This document shows positions 31,230 to 39,636 of a stretch of 64,000 nt of DNA, piece by piece. The translations under genes and the position numbers were made by a program. This stretch comes from Arthrobacter sp. 135MFCol5.1. Lineage in GTDB: Bacteria; Actinomycetota; Actinomycetes; Actinomycetales; Micrococcaceae. The DNA lies in contig NZ_KB895452.1 in assembly GCF_000374865.1 (NCBI RefSeq), forward strand, positions 434,001-498,000. Reading direction: 5' to 3'. The notes under the pieces were generated by a model. It made no database searches and was not told the DNA's origin. It saw nothing but the letters and a program-made list of their open reading frames with translations. The stretch's first letter is position 1. Each line of letters opens with the position of its first letter.

Positions 31230-32464
31230 GCCGCTCCCGCGTTACCGGGTACGCCCGCCAGGCCGGGGCTGCTGCCGGCCGGCTGGTCCTCGTTGATGAA
31301 GCGGCGCGGAACCCGCGGGCTGATGCGGGTGACCACCTCGTAATTGATGGTTCCTGCCGCCTGTGCCCAGTCGTCAGCCGTGGGACCGCCGTCGGCACCG
31401 GTCCCGAACAGCACCGCTTCGGCACCGAGCAGGCCGGAATCCCGGGCCTCCGGCCCAAGGTCGATGACCATCTGGTCCATCGCGATCCGCCCCACCACCG
31501 GGTAGGTCTTCCCGGCCACGCGGACGGGGCCGCCGGTGGCCACGCGCGGGACACCGTCGGCATAGCCCAGCGGAATCAGCGCCAGTGTGCTGGCCTCCCT
31601 GGTCCGGTAGTGCAGGCCGTAGGAAACGCCCTGCCCGGCCGGAACCCCTTTGCACTGGGACACCAGTGTGCGCAGCGTCATGGCAGGGCGCAGGCCAAGT
31701 TCCGCGGACGTCTGGCCTTCGAACGGCGAGAGCCCATAGATGCCCAGGCCAACCCGTACCAGGTCGAAGTGGGTATCCGGCCGGGACAAGGTGGCGGGGG
31801 TGTTGGCCAGGTGCCGCACTTCCGGGTCCACGCCGGCGTCCTCGGCAATGGCGAGGGCTTCCCTGAACGCCGCCAACTGGTCATCAGTTTCAGGGCGGTC
31901 CGGTTCATCGGCCACGGCCAGGTGGGAGAAGATTCCCACCACGCGCAGCAGTCCCTGGTCCTGGTATTCCACGGCTTCGCCCACCAGGCGGTCCCAGGCT
32001 TCGGGGGTGGCACCGTTGCGCCCCAGGCCCGTGTCCACCTTGAGGTGCACGCGGGCCGGACGCTCCTGTTCGCGGGCCGCGGCAACGATCCGTTCCAGTT
32101 CCCACCCCGAGCAGCCAATGTCGACGCCGGCGGCAACGGCGGCGCCAAAGTTGCTGTCGGTGGTGTGCAGCCAGGCCAGCAGTGGTGCGTCGATACCGGC
32201 GGCGCGCAGCGCAAGGGCCTCGGAAATGTGGGCCACCCCCAGCCAGGCCGCACCCGACTGCAGGGCCGCACGGGCCACGGGAACGGCGCCGTGCCCGTAG
32301 GCATCGGCCTTGACCACGGCCATGACCTTCGCGGGGGACGCGGCGTCGGCCAGCCGGCGGACATTGTGCCGGATGGCATCCAGGTCGATCACCGCGGACC
32401 GTTCGTGGCGGGGGTCCGGCCCGGAGGCAGCACTGAAATCACCGGTTGTTGCGGGGTAAGTCAC
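31226..32464 (-). CDS. alr: Alanine racemase
   Basis: Alr makes D-alanine for peptidoglycan with PLP. The 412-residue protein has the PLP lysine K52 in VVKADAYGHGAV and the tyrosine in VSYGLHYRT, and both barrel and C-terminal domains are complete. It is the first gene of a five-gene operon with t6A genes. The GTG start at 32464 lies 7 nt behind a TAGAAT box, so the operon mRNA is probably leaderless. Confidence 0.98.
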   Translation of the reverse strand: MTYPATTGDFSAASGPDPRHERSAVIDLDAIRHNVRRLADAASPAKVMAVVKADAYGHGAVPVARAALQSGAAWLGVAHISEALALRAAGIDAPLLAWLHTTDSNFGAAVAAGVDIGCSGWELERIVAAAREQERPARVHLKVDTGLGRNGATPEAWDRLVGEAVEYQDQGLLRVVGIFSHLAVADEPDRPETDDQLAAFREALAIAEDAGVDPEVRHLANTPATLSRPDTHFDLVRVGLGIYGLSPFEGQTSAELGLRPAMTLRTLVSQCKGVPAGQGVSYGLHYRTREASTLALIPLGYADGVPRVATGGPVRVAGKTYPVVGRIAMDQMVIDLGPEARDSGLLGAEAVLFGTGADGGPTADDWAQAAGTINYEVVTRISPRVPRRFINEDQPAGSSPGLAGVPGNAGAA

Positions 32465-32471
32465 CTAAGTG

Positions 32472-32477
32472 ATTCTA
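32472..32477 (-). promoter_or_regulatory. -10 box of alr operon, leaderless start
   Basis: TAGAAT on the minus strand (five of six bases match TATAAT), then CACTTAG, then the GTG of alr. Confidence 0.62.
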
Positions 32478-32518
32478 GTGCGGGCACTTCGCGCCGAATA
32501 ATCGGCGACGGCCTGGCC

Positions 32519-33610
32519 TCAGGCGTCCGACAGGTGGGCGATGGTGGCGGCCGCCCGGCGCTGGGCAGCGAGCGGTACGTCCTGGACGATGTCCGCGAGG
32601 AAACCGAAGCGCCGCAACCACTGGCTCGTCTGCCGTTCGGGGCGGGCGTTGGCGCGTTTCCACCAGTCGGCGATGTCGCCCCAGCCCGGGGCTGCCAGCG
32701 ATCCGCCCACCTCCTGCACCGCCAGCGATGCGCACAGGTTGGCGAACCGCAGCCGGTCCCCGAGCGGCCAGCCGGCCAAGGTACCCACGATGAACGCGGC
32801 GTCGAAGCAGTCGCCGGCGCCGGTGGGGTCATGCGCCTTGACCGGAAGGGACGGCACCCATTCCTCCTCCCCGGTTTGGGAATCAACCGCCATGGCGCCC
32901 TGGGCCCCGAGCGTCACCACAGCCACCGGAACCCGGTCCGCCAGCGCGTAAAGGGCGCTCCAAGGGTTGTCCTTGCCGGTGAGCGCCATGGCCTCGCGCT
33001 GGTTGGGCAGGAAGGCGTAAAAGTGCTGCAGGTTCTCGAGCCGCACCGGCGCCCACTCCCCGCTGGGATCCCAGCCGACGTCGCCGAAGAGCCGAACTCC
33101 CGCCGCGTGGGCCGCTTTCGCCCACGGTTCCACTTCCACACCCAGTTCCGCGATGCCAGCCAGTGCCCGGGGCGGGTCCCCGATCAGCTCGGAGTTGGTC
33201 ACCGGTGCCGAATGCCCGTGGGTGACCATTGAGCGGTCCTGGTCCACGCACAGGGATACCGTCACCGGGGAATGCCAGCCCGGGACGCGGCGGGAGAGGC
33301 TGAGGTCCACGTGTTCCTGGCTGGACAGGATCTTCCAGTTGAAGTCGCCGTACCCGTCATCGCCGAAGGCTGCCGCCAGTCCGGTCCGCAGGCCCAGCCT
33401 TGCGGCGGCGATGGCCTGGTTTGCCACCCCGCCCGGACAGCTGCCCATGCCGTCGCTCCAGACTTCCGTCCCGGGCTCCGGCCCGTGCGGCAGTCCGGTG
33501 AAGATGATGTCCTGGAAAACGGTCCCGGCCAGCAACAGATCGAATCCCGGCTCGACGGGTGAACGGACGGCGGCCAAGGGATCGAACGGGCGTGCGGGAA
33601 TCGCGTCCAT
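32519..33610 (-). CDS. PfkB family carbohydrate kinase
   Basis: This 363-residue ribokinase-family protein phosphorylates a sugar or nucleoside. The N-terminal DLLLAGTVFQDIIFTG and GSCPGGVANQAIAAARLG and the C-terminal DPTGAGDCFDAAFIVG (anion hole and catalytic Asp) are all present. I chose the ATG at 33610 because TATTGT lies 7 nt upstream; longer starts at 33637 and 33682 lack support. It diverges from a GH4 glycosidase gene with 91 bp between starts, so the two may share sugar metabolism. Confidence 0.9.
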   Translation of the reverse strand: MDAIPARPFDPLAAVRSPVEPGFDLLLAGTVFQDIIFTGLPHGPEPGTEVWSDGMGSCPGGVANQAIAAARLGLRTGLAAAFGDDGYGDFNWKILSSQEHVDLSLSRRVPGWHSPVTVSLCVDQDRSMVTHGHSAPVTNSELIGDPPRALAGIAELGVEVEPWAKAAHAAGVRLFGDVGWDPSGEWAPVRLENLQHFYAFLPNQREAMALTGKDNPWSALYALADRVPVAVVTLGAQGAMAVDSQTGEEEWVPSLPVKAHDPTGAGDCFDAAFIVGTLAGWPLGDRLRFANLCASLAVQEVGGSLAAPGWGDIADWWKRANARPERQTSQWLRRFGFLADIVQDVPLAAQRRAAATIAHLSDA

Positions 33611-33617
33611 GTTCGGC

Positions 33618-33623
33618 ACAATA
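33618..33623 (-). promoter_or_regulatory. -10 box of PfkB kinase gene, leaderless start
   Basis: TATTGT on the minus strand, then GCCGAAC, then ATG. No ribosome binding site lies in the gap. Confidence 0.55.
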
Positions 33624-33688
33624 CGCCGTGGCGCCATGCGGCGGTAGGGGCGCAGGAACGCTGTGGACAAGCTGGCCGGCACGGGTCC

Positions 33689-33694
33689 TAGACT
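33689..33694 (+). promoter_or_regulatory. -10 box of GH4 gene, leaderless start
   Basis: TAGACT, then GCATGGT, then the ATG at 33702. A possible -35 TGGACA lies at 33664-33669 with a long 19-bp spacer. Confidence 0.55.
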
Positions 33695-33701
33695 GCATGG
33701 T

Positions 33702-35144
33702 ATGCGGCTTATGATTGCGGGCGGCGGGGGTTTTCGCGTGCCCCTGATATACCGGGCCCTGACGTCCGGCCGCTATACCGGGCTGGTCACCGAGGTGGTG
33801 CTTTACGACGTCGATCCTGCCCGGCTCGAAGCCGTTACCGCAGTCCTGGCCAGCATGCCCGGCGGCTCGGGTGCCGGGCCCGCCGTGCACGCCACTACGG
33901 ATCCCGCCGGGGCCCTCGAAGGCACTTCCATGGTGTTCGCCGCGATCCGGCCCGGCGGCACCGCGGGCCGGATCACCGATGAAAAGGTGCCGCTGGGCCT
34001 GGGGTTGCTCGGCCAGGAAACGACAGGAGCCGGCGGGATTTCCTACGCCCTGCGGACCATTCCCCCCATGCTGGAGCTGGCCCGGCTGATGCGGGAACAC
34101 TGTCCGGACGCGTGGCTGATCAATTTCACCAACCCCGCGGGCATGGTGACGGAGGCGCTGCTCCCCGTGCTGGGGCACCGGGTCATCGGAATCTGCGATT
34201 CAGCGGCCGGCCTGGTGCAGCGGGCTGCGTCGGCCGCCGGCGTCCCCCTGCCGGAGGGGCGATTGGGCGGCGTCGGCTACTACGGGCTGAACCATCTTGG
34301 CTGGCTGTACCGCCTTGAAGCCGGCGGCCGGGACGTGCTCCCGGACCTGCTCGCCAACGCGCCGGCCCTCCAGTCGTTCGAAGAAGGCAGGCTTTTCCCA
34401 CAGCGGTTCCTGGCCAGCCTGGGCATGCTCCCCAACGAATACCTGTACTACTACTACCGGCGCGACGCCGCCCGGCAGGCCATGGACGCCATGGCGCAGA
34501 CCCGCGGCGAGGCCATCCACAGCCAGCAGCAGGAGTTGTATCCCCGGCTTGCCGCGGCCGGCCCGGACGCCTACCGGCTGTGGGAAGAGGCCCGCAGGTC
34601 CCGGGAAGAGGGATACCTGGCCGAGGCCAGGGGAGCCGGCGAGCGCCGGAACGAGGAGGATTTGGCCGGCGGCGGCTATGAACGCGTTGCCCTGGCCGCC
34701 ATGCGCGCCCTCGCCGGCGGCGGGGACACGCAGCTGATCCTCAACACCCGCAACGTCCTCCCGGCCGCCGGCGAAGCAGCCGAAACGGCCCCGGAACGTC
34801 CCGCTCCCCAGGCCGCCACGGCAGATTCGGCTATTCCCCAACCGGCCATCCCCGGCCTGCCGGCGGACGCCGTCGTCGAAGTTCCCTGCACCGTCACCCC
34901 CGCCGGCGCCGCCCCGCTGCCCCAGCAAGCGCCTGCCGGACCGCAGCTCGAACTGATCCGGCAGGTCAAGGACGTCGAACGGCTCACCGTCCTGGCCGCT
35001 GCCGAGGGCAGCCGCGACGCCGCCGTGCAGGCCTTTGCCCGGCACCCGCTCGTGGCTTCGACGGACCTGGCCGCCAGGCTGCTGGACGGATACGAGCAGG
35101 CGTTTCCGGCACTGGGGAAGATCTGGGCGGGCGGCGGGCGTTGA
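33702..35144 (+). CDS. Glycoside hydrolase family 4 (6-phospho-beta-glucosidase-like)
   Basis: GH4 enzymes hydrolyse phosphorylated disaccharides through an NAD- and metal-dependent redox mechanism in the cytosol. The 480-residue protein starts with a Rossmann segment (MRLMIAGGGGFRVPLI), has LINFTNPAGMVTEAL, the metal cysteine in GICDSAAGL and the histidine in YGLNHLGWLY. Between about residues 351 and 382 lies an Ala/Pro/Glu-rich stretch that interrupts the expected run from LILNTRN to GLPADAVVEVPCTV. The ATG at 33702 was chosen for its -10 box; an ATG at 33663 would add 13 residues. Confidence 0.9.
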   Translation: MRLMIAGGGGFRVPLIYRALTSGRYTGLVTEVVLYDVDPARLEAVTAVLASMPGGSGAGPAVHATTDPAGALEGTSMVFAAIRPGGTAGRITDEKVPLGLGLLGQETTGAGGISYALRTIPPMLELARLMREHCPDAWLINFTNPAGMVTEALLPVLGHRVIGICDSAAGLVQRAASAAGVPLPEGRLGGVGYYGLNHLGWLYRLEAGGRDVLPDLLANAPALQSFEEGRLFPQRFLASLGMLPNEYLYYYYRRDAARQAMDAMAQTRGEAIHSQQQELYPRLAAAGPDAYRLWEEARRSREEGYLAEARGAGERRNEEDLAGGGYERVALAAMRALAGGGDTQLILNTRNVLPAAGEAAETAPERPAPQAATADSAIPQPAIPGLPADAVVEVPCTVTPAGAAPLPQQAPAGPQLELIRQVKDVERLTVLAAAEGSRDAAVQAFARHPLVASTDLAARLLDGYEQAFPALGKIWAGGGR

Positions 35145-35220
35145 GTGAAGGAGTAATGTTTTATCGAATGTGCACTCGACCGGCTCCGCTCACGCGCGCC
35201 GGCGGCCGGAAGGAGGTCCC

Positions 35221-36486
35221 GTGGCGCTGATCCGCAGGGTCGCTTTGCTCTCCCTCCACACCTCCCCCATGGAACAGCCCGGTTCCGGCGATGCCGGCGG
35301 AATGAACGTCTACATCCGTGAGCTGGCTTCGGCGCTGGCGGAAGCCGGTGTTGAGGTCGAAATCTTCACCCGCGCCACCTCCCCCGACCAGCCCGCCGTC
35401 GAACACCCGGATCCCGGCGTCTGCGTCCACAACGTCCTGGCCGGACCGCCCACCAAGGTCCCCAAGGAGGAGCTTCCGGGACTGCTGCACGCCATGGTGG
35501 CGGAAATCGAGCAGATCCGCCGCCGCCAGCCGCACGGCCGGTATGACGTCATCCATTCGCACTACTGGGTGTCCGGGATCGCTGGGCTTGAGCTGTCACG
35601 GCTCTGGGACGTGCCGCTGGTCCACACAATGCACACCATGGCAAAGGTCAAGAACCTGCTGCTGGAGTCCGGCGAACAACCCGAACCCCGCCGGCGCGAG
35701 CTGGGCGAGCACCGCATCGTGGAGGGCGCGGCCAGGCTCATCGCTAACACCAGTTCCGAGGCCGCCGAACTCGTGTCCCACTACGGCGCCACCTACGACC
35801 GGATCGACATCGCGCCGCCCGGCGTGGACCTGAGCACCTTCACCCCGGCTTTCCGGGCGCGGGCCAGGGCAGAGCACGGCGTTGGCCCCAACACCTTCCA
35901 TCTGGTGTTTGCCGGCCGGATCCAGCGGCTCAAGGGTCCCCAGGTCCTGGTCAAGGCAGCGGCACTGCTGCGCAAACGCCGCCCGGACATCGACCTTCGG
36001 GTCACCATCCTGGGCGCCTTGAGCGGCAACAAGGAATTCAACCTCCGCTGCCTGGTGGCGGAGGCGGGAATGGACGACGTCGTCACGCAGCTTCCGCCGG
36101 TGAAGGCACCTGAGCTTGCATCCTGGTTCCGCGCGGCGGACGTGGTGGTGATGCCTTCCTTCAGCGAGTCCTTCGGACTGGTGGCCCTTGAGGCCCAAGC
36201 CTGCGGGACGCCCGTGGTGGCCACCCGGGTGGGCGGCCTGTCCCGCGCAATCTTCCACGGCCGGACCGGGCTCCTGGTGGACGGACACCATGCGGCGGAC
36301 TGGGCGGATGCGCTCGAAGCCCTGTACGACGATCCCGCCACGCGCGAGGACCTGGGCCGGGCGGCCGCCATCCGTGCCCAGAGCTCCGGCTGGCAGCGCA
36401 CGGCCGCCATCACGCTCGAAAGCTACCACGCCGCCGTCGACCATTACTCGGGGCACCGCCTCGCCCCGGCCGTGCCGGCCTCCTGA
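35221..36486 (+). CDS. mshA: D-inositol-3-phosphate glycosyltransferase
   Basis: MshA joins UDP-GlcNAc to inositol-3-phosphate in the first step of mycothiol synthesis. The 421-residue GT4 protein has the MshA signature SLHTSPMEQPG and DAGGMNVYIRELA, the FAGRIQRLKGPQVL acceptor/UDP loop and PSFSESFGLVALEAQACGTPVVA with the conserved E-x7-E. The start is the GTG at 35221 behind GGAAGGAGG. ino1, which makes its inositol-phosphate substrate, lies 3 kb away. General GT4 annotation is the only alternative. Confidence 0.95.
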   Translation: MALIRRVALLSLHTSPMEQPGSGDAGGMNVYIRELASALAEAGVEVEIFTRATSPDQPAVEHPDPGVCVHNVLAGPPTKVPKEELPGLLHAMVAEIEQIRRRQPHGRYDVIHSHYWVSGIAGLELSRLWDVPLVHTMHTMAKVKNLLLESGEQPEPRRRELGEHRIVEGAARLIANTSSEAAELVSHYGATYDRIDIAPPGVDLSTFTPAFRARARAEHGVGPNTFHLVFAGRIQRLKGPQVLVKAAALLRKRRPDIDLRVTILGALSGNKEFNLRCLVAEAGMDDVVTQLPPVKAPELASWFRAADVVVMPSFSESFGLVALEAQACGTPVVATRVGGLSRAIFHGRTGLLVDGHHAADWADALEALYDDPATREDLGRAAAIRAQSSGWQRTAAITLESYHAAVDHYSGHRLAPAVPAS

Positions 36487-36606
36487 CAACCCTCCGCCCT
36501 TGCTTCGGAGGCGATTCCCGTTGACGGCTGTTCCCTCGGAGCCGGCCCGGGTGCTGTTAGCTTAGGGGCAGGTGTCCGGCGCCGGCCGGTACAGGAAAGG
36601 ACAACG

Positions 36607-38283
36607 ATGTCTGGTCTTCCTTCTGATCTTGAGATAGCCCGGGCCGCCCGGATCCGGCCCATCGGGGAAATCGCTGCAGCGGCCGGGATCAACGCCGACG
36701 CCCTGGAGCTCTACGGGCGGTACAAGGCGAAGATCGATCCGGCCAGGCTCGAGGCACCGGCACCATACGGCAAGGTGGTGCTCGTGTCCGCCATGTCCCC
36801 CACCCCGGCTGGAGAAGGCAAATCCACCACCACGGTGGGACTGGCCGATTCGCTCGCCCGCGCCGGCCACAAGGTGATGATCGCGCTGCGGGAGCCGTCC
36901 CTGGGACCCGTGCTCGGGATGAAGGGCGGCGCTACCGGCGGAGGTTACTCGCAGGTGCTGCCCATGGACGAGATCAACCTGCACTTCACCGGCGACTTCC
37001 ATGCCATCACCTCGGCCAACAACGCGCTCATGGCGTTGGTGGACAACCACATCTACCAGGGCAACGCCTTGAACATCGATCCGCGCCGGATGACGTTCAA
37101 GCGCGTCCTGGACATGAACGACCGGTCCCTGCGCGAGGTTGTCATCGGGCTGGGCGGTCCAACACAGGGGGTGCCGCGGCAGGACGGGTTCGACATCACG
37201 GTGGCGTCCGAAATCATGGCCGTCTTCTGCCTGGCAACGGACCTGTCGGATTTGCGGACGCGGTTGGGCCGGATCACGTTCGGCTACACCTACGACCGGA
37301 CGCCGGTGACGGTGGCGGACCTGGGCGTGGAGGGTGCCTTGACCCTGCTCCTGAAGGAGGCGGTCAAGCCCAACCTGGTGCAGACAATCGCGGGCACTCC
37401 CGCTTTGGTGCACGGCGGGCCGTTCGCCAATATTGCGCATGGCTGCAATTCGCTCATCGCCACCCAAACCGCGCGGCGGCTCGCGGACCTGGTGGTGACG
37501 GAAGCCGGTTTCGGTGCCGACCTGGGGGCAGAGAAGTTCATGGACATCAAGGCCCGGTACGGCGGCCTGGCCCCGTCCGCCGTCGTGGTGGTGGCCACCG
37601 TGCGGGCGCTCAAAATGCAGGGCGGCGTGGCCAAGGACGCATTGACGCGCCCGGACCTGGCCGCACTTGAGGCCGGCGTGGAGAACCTGCGCCGGCATGT
37701 GCACAACGTGGAGAAGTTCGGGGTCACCCCGGTAGTGGCCATCAACAAGTTCTCCTCCGATGCGCAGGAAGAACTGGACTGGCTTCTGGCTTGGTGCCAT
37801 GCGGAGGGCGTGCAGGCCGCCGTCGCGGACGTATGGGGCCGCGGCGGAGGAGGCGACGGCGGTGACGAGCTCGCGGCGCTGGTGGCGAAGGCGGTGGACG
37901 CTCCCGGCAAATTCCGGCACTTGTACCCGTTGGATTTGTCTGTGGAGGACAAGATCCGGACCATCGCCCAGGAGATCTACGGGGCGGACGGGGTGGACTT
38001 CTCCGTGCCGGCCTTGAAGCGCTTGGCAGATATCGAACGGAACGGCTGGAGCGGGTTGCCCGTGTGCATGGCCAAAACGCAGTATTCCTTCACGGACGAC
38101 GCCTCCCGCCTCGGCGCCCCGAAGGGCTTCACCATCCACGTCCGGGATTTGCTGCCCAAGACGGGCGCCGGCTTCATCGTTGCGTTGACGGGTGCCGTGA
38201 TGACTATGCCCGGCCTGCCGCCCGTCCCGGCTGCGCTCCGCATGGACGTGGACGCCGACGGCAACCCTGTGGGCCTCACCTGA
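36607..38283 (+). CDS. fhs: Formate-tetrahydrofolate ligase
   Basis: Fhs makes 10-formyl-THF from formate, THF and ATP. The 558-residue protein has the P-loop [17 protein letters not shown], the GGAxGGGYSQV-type segment and the C-terminal [14 protein letters not shown]. The ATG at 36607 follows GAAAGGA. The stop codon touches the first unit of a 32-bp tandem repeat array. Confidence 0.98.
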   Translation: MSGLPSDLEIARAARIRPIGEIAAAAGINADALELYGRYKAKIDPARLEAPAPYGKVVLVSAMSPTPAGEGKSTTTVGLADSLARAGHKVMIALREPSLGPVLGMKGGATGGGYSQVLPMDEINLHFTGDFHAITSANNALMALVDNHIYQGNALNIDPRRMTFKRVLDMNDRSLREVVIGLGGPTQGVPRQDGFDITVASEIMAVFCLATDLSDLRTRLGRITFGYTYDRTPVTVADLGVEGALTLLLKEAVKPNLVQTIAGTPALVHGGPFANIAHGCNSLIATQTARRLADLVVTEAGFGADLGAEKFMDIKARYGGLAPSAVVVVATVRALKMQGGVAKDALTRPDLAALEAGVENLRRHVHNVEKFGVTPVVAINKFSSDAQEELDWLLAWCHAEGVQAAVADVWGRGGGGDGGDELAALVAKAVDAPGKFRHLYPLDLSVEDKIRTIAQEIYGADGVDFSVPALKRLADIERNGWSGLPVCMAKTQYSFTDDASRLGAPKGFTIHVRDLLPKTGAGFIVALTGAVMTMPGLPPVPAALRMDVDADGNPVGLT

Positions 38284-38443
38284 AACCCCCGCTCACTTCT
38301 TGCCCCTCTCCACCGAACCCCCGCTCACTTCTTGCCCCTCTCCAACAAACCCCCGCTCACTTCTTACCCCTCTCCAACAAACCCCCGCTCACTTCTTACC
38401 CCTTTCCAACGAACCCCCGCTCATTTTCGACCAAACCGAATGG
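38284..38443 (+). repeat. Array of 32-bp direct repeats (array 1)
   Basis: Four head-to-tail 32-bp units (38284-38315, 38316-38347, 38348-38379, 38380-38411) differ at only a few positions, and a fifth diverged unit follows to about 38443. Each unit starts with the core AACCCCCGCTCAC and continues with a pyrimidine-rich half. Because 32 is not a multiple of 3, no peptide repeats in one frame, so the array is not coding. It begins directly after the fhs stop codon. Array 2 at 39493 carries the same core in the opposite orientation. Confidence 0.95.
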
Positions 38444-38495
38444 GCGCCTGTGGATAACTTCCGACGGGCTCCGGCTGCTTGAATAAGAATGCAGT

Positions 38496-39452
38496 ATGCG
38501 ATCCCAGCCGCCCCTGCCCTCCCACTTGGCAAGCAGTCCGTTCACCCTCGAAAGTTCCAGGCGCGCAGGGCTGCACTACAGCCGCTTACGGCGCGCAGAT
38601 GTTGAGCATGTAAGCCGTGGGCTTTACCGTCCGGCCGGTTGGGATTTCTGTCTGGAGGAGGCCGCCCGCAGCCTGTCGGAGGCTTCGCCTGGCGCGTGGA
38701 TTTCCCATGTCACCGCGGCTCGACTCCGGAGTTTCCTCCTTCCGCCTTGGCTGTCAGACTCCAACGAGCTGCACCTCAGTAAACCCAGTGCCCTTCCCGG
38801 CGCACGCAGGAGGGGAATCCACGGCCATCGGGTCATTGTGAAGCCTGGCGAGATTGAGTGCGTTGAAGGGATGTGGCTCAGCACCCGTGCCCGGACGTGG
38901 CTGGATTTGGCACGGCTACTCCCATTGAACGATTTGGTGGCTGCGGGAGACCAGCTCATCCGGATACCACGGCCTGACCTCGAAGGCAGAGAGGGCGCGT
39001 ACTCAACACTTGAGGAACTACGGGCTTTGGTCGGCCGACATCCAAATCTTCAAGGCGTTGTCCGCGCCCGGCAAGCACTGGACCTTATGCGGGTAGGGGC
39101 GGACTCTGCGCCGGAGACATTCCTTCGATTGTCCATGCTGGACGCCGGTCTTCGTGAACCGGAGCTGCAGATAGAACTTCGTCCGGGGGACCCCCGCTCG
39201 CCATCGGCCGACCTCGGCTTTCGTCTGCCCAGAGTTGCTATTCAGTACGACGGCGGCCATCACCTTTTCGAACCGCAGCAACAGATCGATCGGCGCAGGA
39301 ACAAGGCCTTCGAACGAGCCGGCTGGACCGTCATCATCGTCGTAAAGGCCGATCAGGAGGACGGTTTTGCGGGAGCGCTCAAGAGAATCAGGCATGCCCT
39401 AAGGAATTCCGCCGCCAATCCTGTGGCCGCCTCGGGCTTCGCCAACGAGTGA
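38496..39452 (+). CDS. DUF559/Vsr-like protein with AbiEi-like N-terminus
   Basis: The 318-residue protein has an N-terminal winged-helix-like part (YSRLRRADVEHVSRGLYRPAGWD), as in AbiEi-type antitoxins, and a C-terminal restriction-endonuclease-like fold. The nuclease part contains D239 in SADLGF, VAIQYDGGHH, then RRRNKAFERAGWTVIIV. The position usually held by the catalytic Glu in the E-x-D motif is Q250 here, so nuclease activity is uncertain. The gene is single, framed by array 1 and array 2, which are inverted to each other. Similar proteins are common in Arthrobacter with unknown role. Confidence 0.8.
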   Translation: MRSQPPLPSHLASSPFTLESSRRAGLHYSRLRRADVEHVSRGLYRPAGWDFCLEEAARSLSEASPGAWISHVTAARLRSFLLPPWLSDSNELHLSKPSALPGARRRGIHGHRVIVKPGEIECVEGMWLSTRARTWLDLARLLPLNDLVAAGDQLIRIPRPDLEGREGAYSTLEELRALVGRHPNLQGVVRARQALDLMRVGADSAPETFLRLSMLDAGLREPELQIELRPGDPRSPSADLGFRLPRVAIQYDGGHHLFEPQQQIDRRRNKAFERAGWTVIIVVKADQEDGFAGALKRIRHALRNSAANPVAASGFANE

Positions 39453-39492
39453 ACCCCGCTGGATAGAGGATCGCACCCTCAGCTAATCGCGG

Positions 39493-39588
39493 GAAACACG
39501 TCACACGTGAGCGGGCGTTCCGGCGAAACACGTCACACGTGAGCGGGCGTTTCAGGAAAACACGTCAAAGGTGAGCGGGCGTGGTTAA
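39493..39588 (-). repeat. Array of 32-bp direct repeats (array 2)
   Basis: Two near-identical 32-bp units (39493-39524, 39525-39556) and a third with a diverged end (39557-39588). Read on the minus strand, the unit begins AACGCCCGCTCAC and aligns without gaps to the unit of array 1, with 20 of 32 positions equal and 12 of 13 in the core. The second half (GTGTGACGTGTTTC) differs from array 1. No unique spacers are present. Confidence 0.93.
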
Positions 39589-39592
39589 GCAG

Positions 39593-39628
39593 GAACGCTC
39601 CCCCACCTGTATGGGTGAGGGAGCGTTC
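39593..39628 (-). terminator. Stem-loop after ino1
   Basis: An imperfect inverted repeat of about 15 bp around a TGTAT loop lies 9 nt after the ino1 stop. There is no U-tract on the minus strand, so termination is probable only by position. Confidence 0.5.
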
Positions 39629-39636
39629 GAGGGGTG

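Noticed and set aside
38064..38486. Proline-rich open frame across array 1
   Set aside because: It overlaps fhs and the non-coding repeat; the 32-bp period shifts the frame every unit, so no repeated peptide is encoded.
38284..39588. CRISPR array
   Set aside because: The 32-bp units are directly adjacent and repeat over their whole length, so there are no unique spacers, and no cas gene is present.
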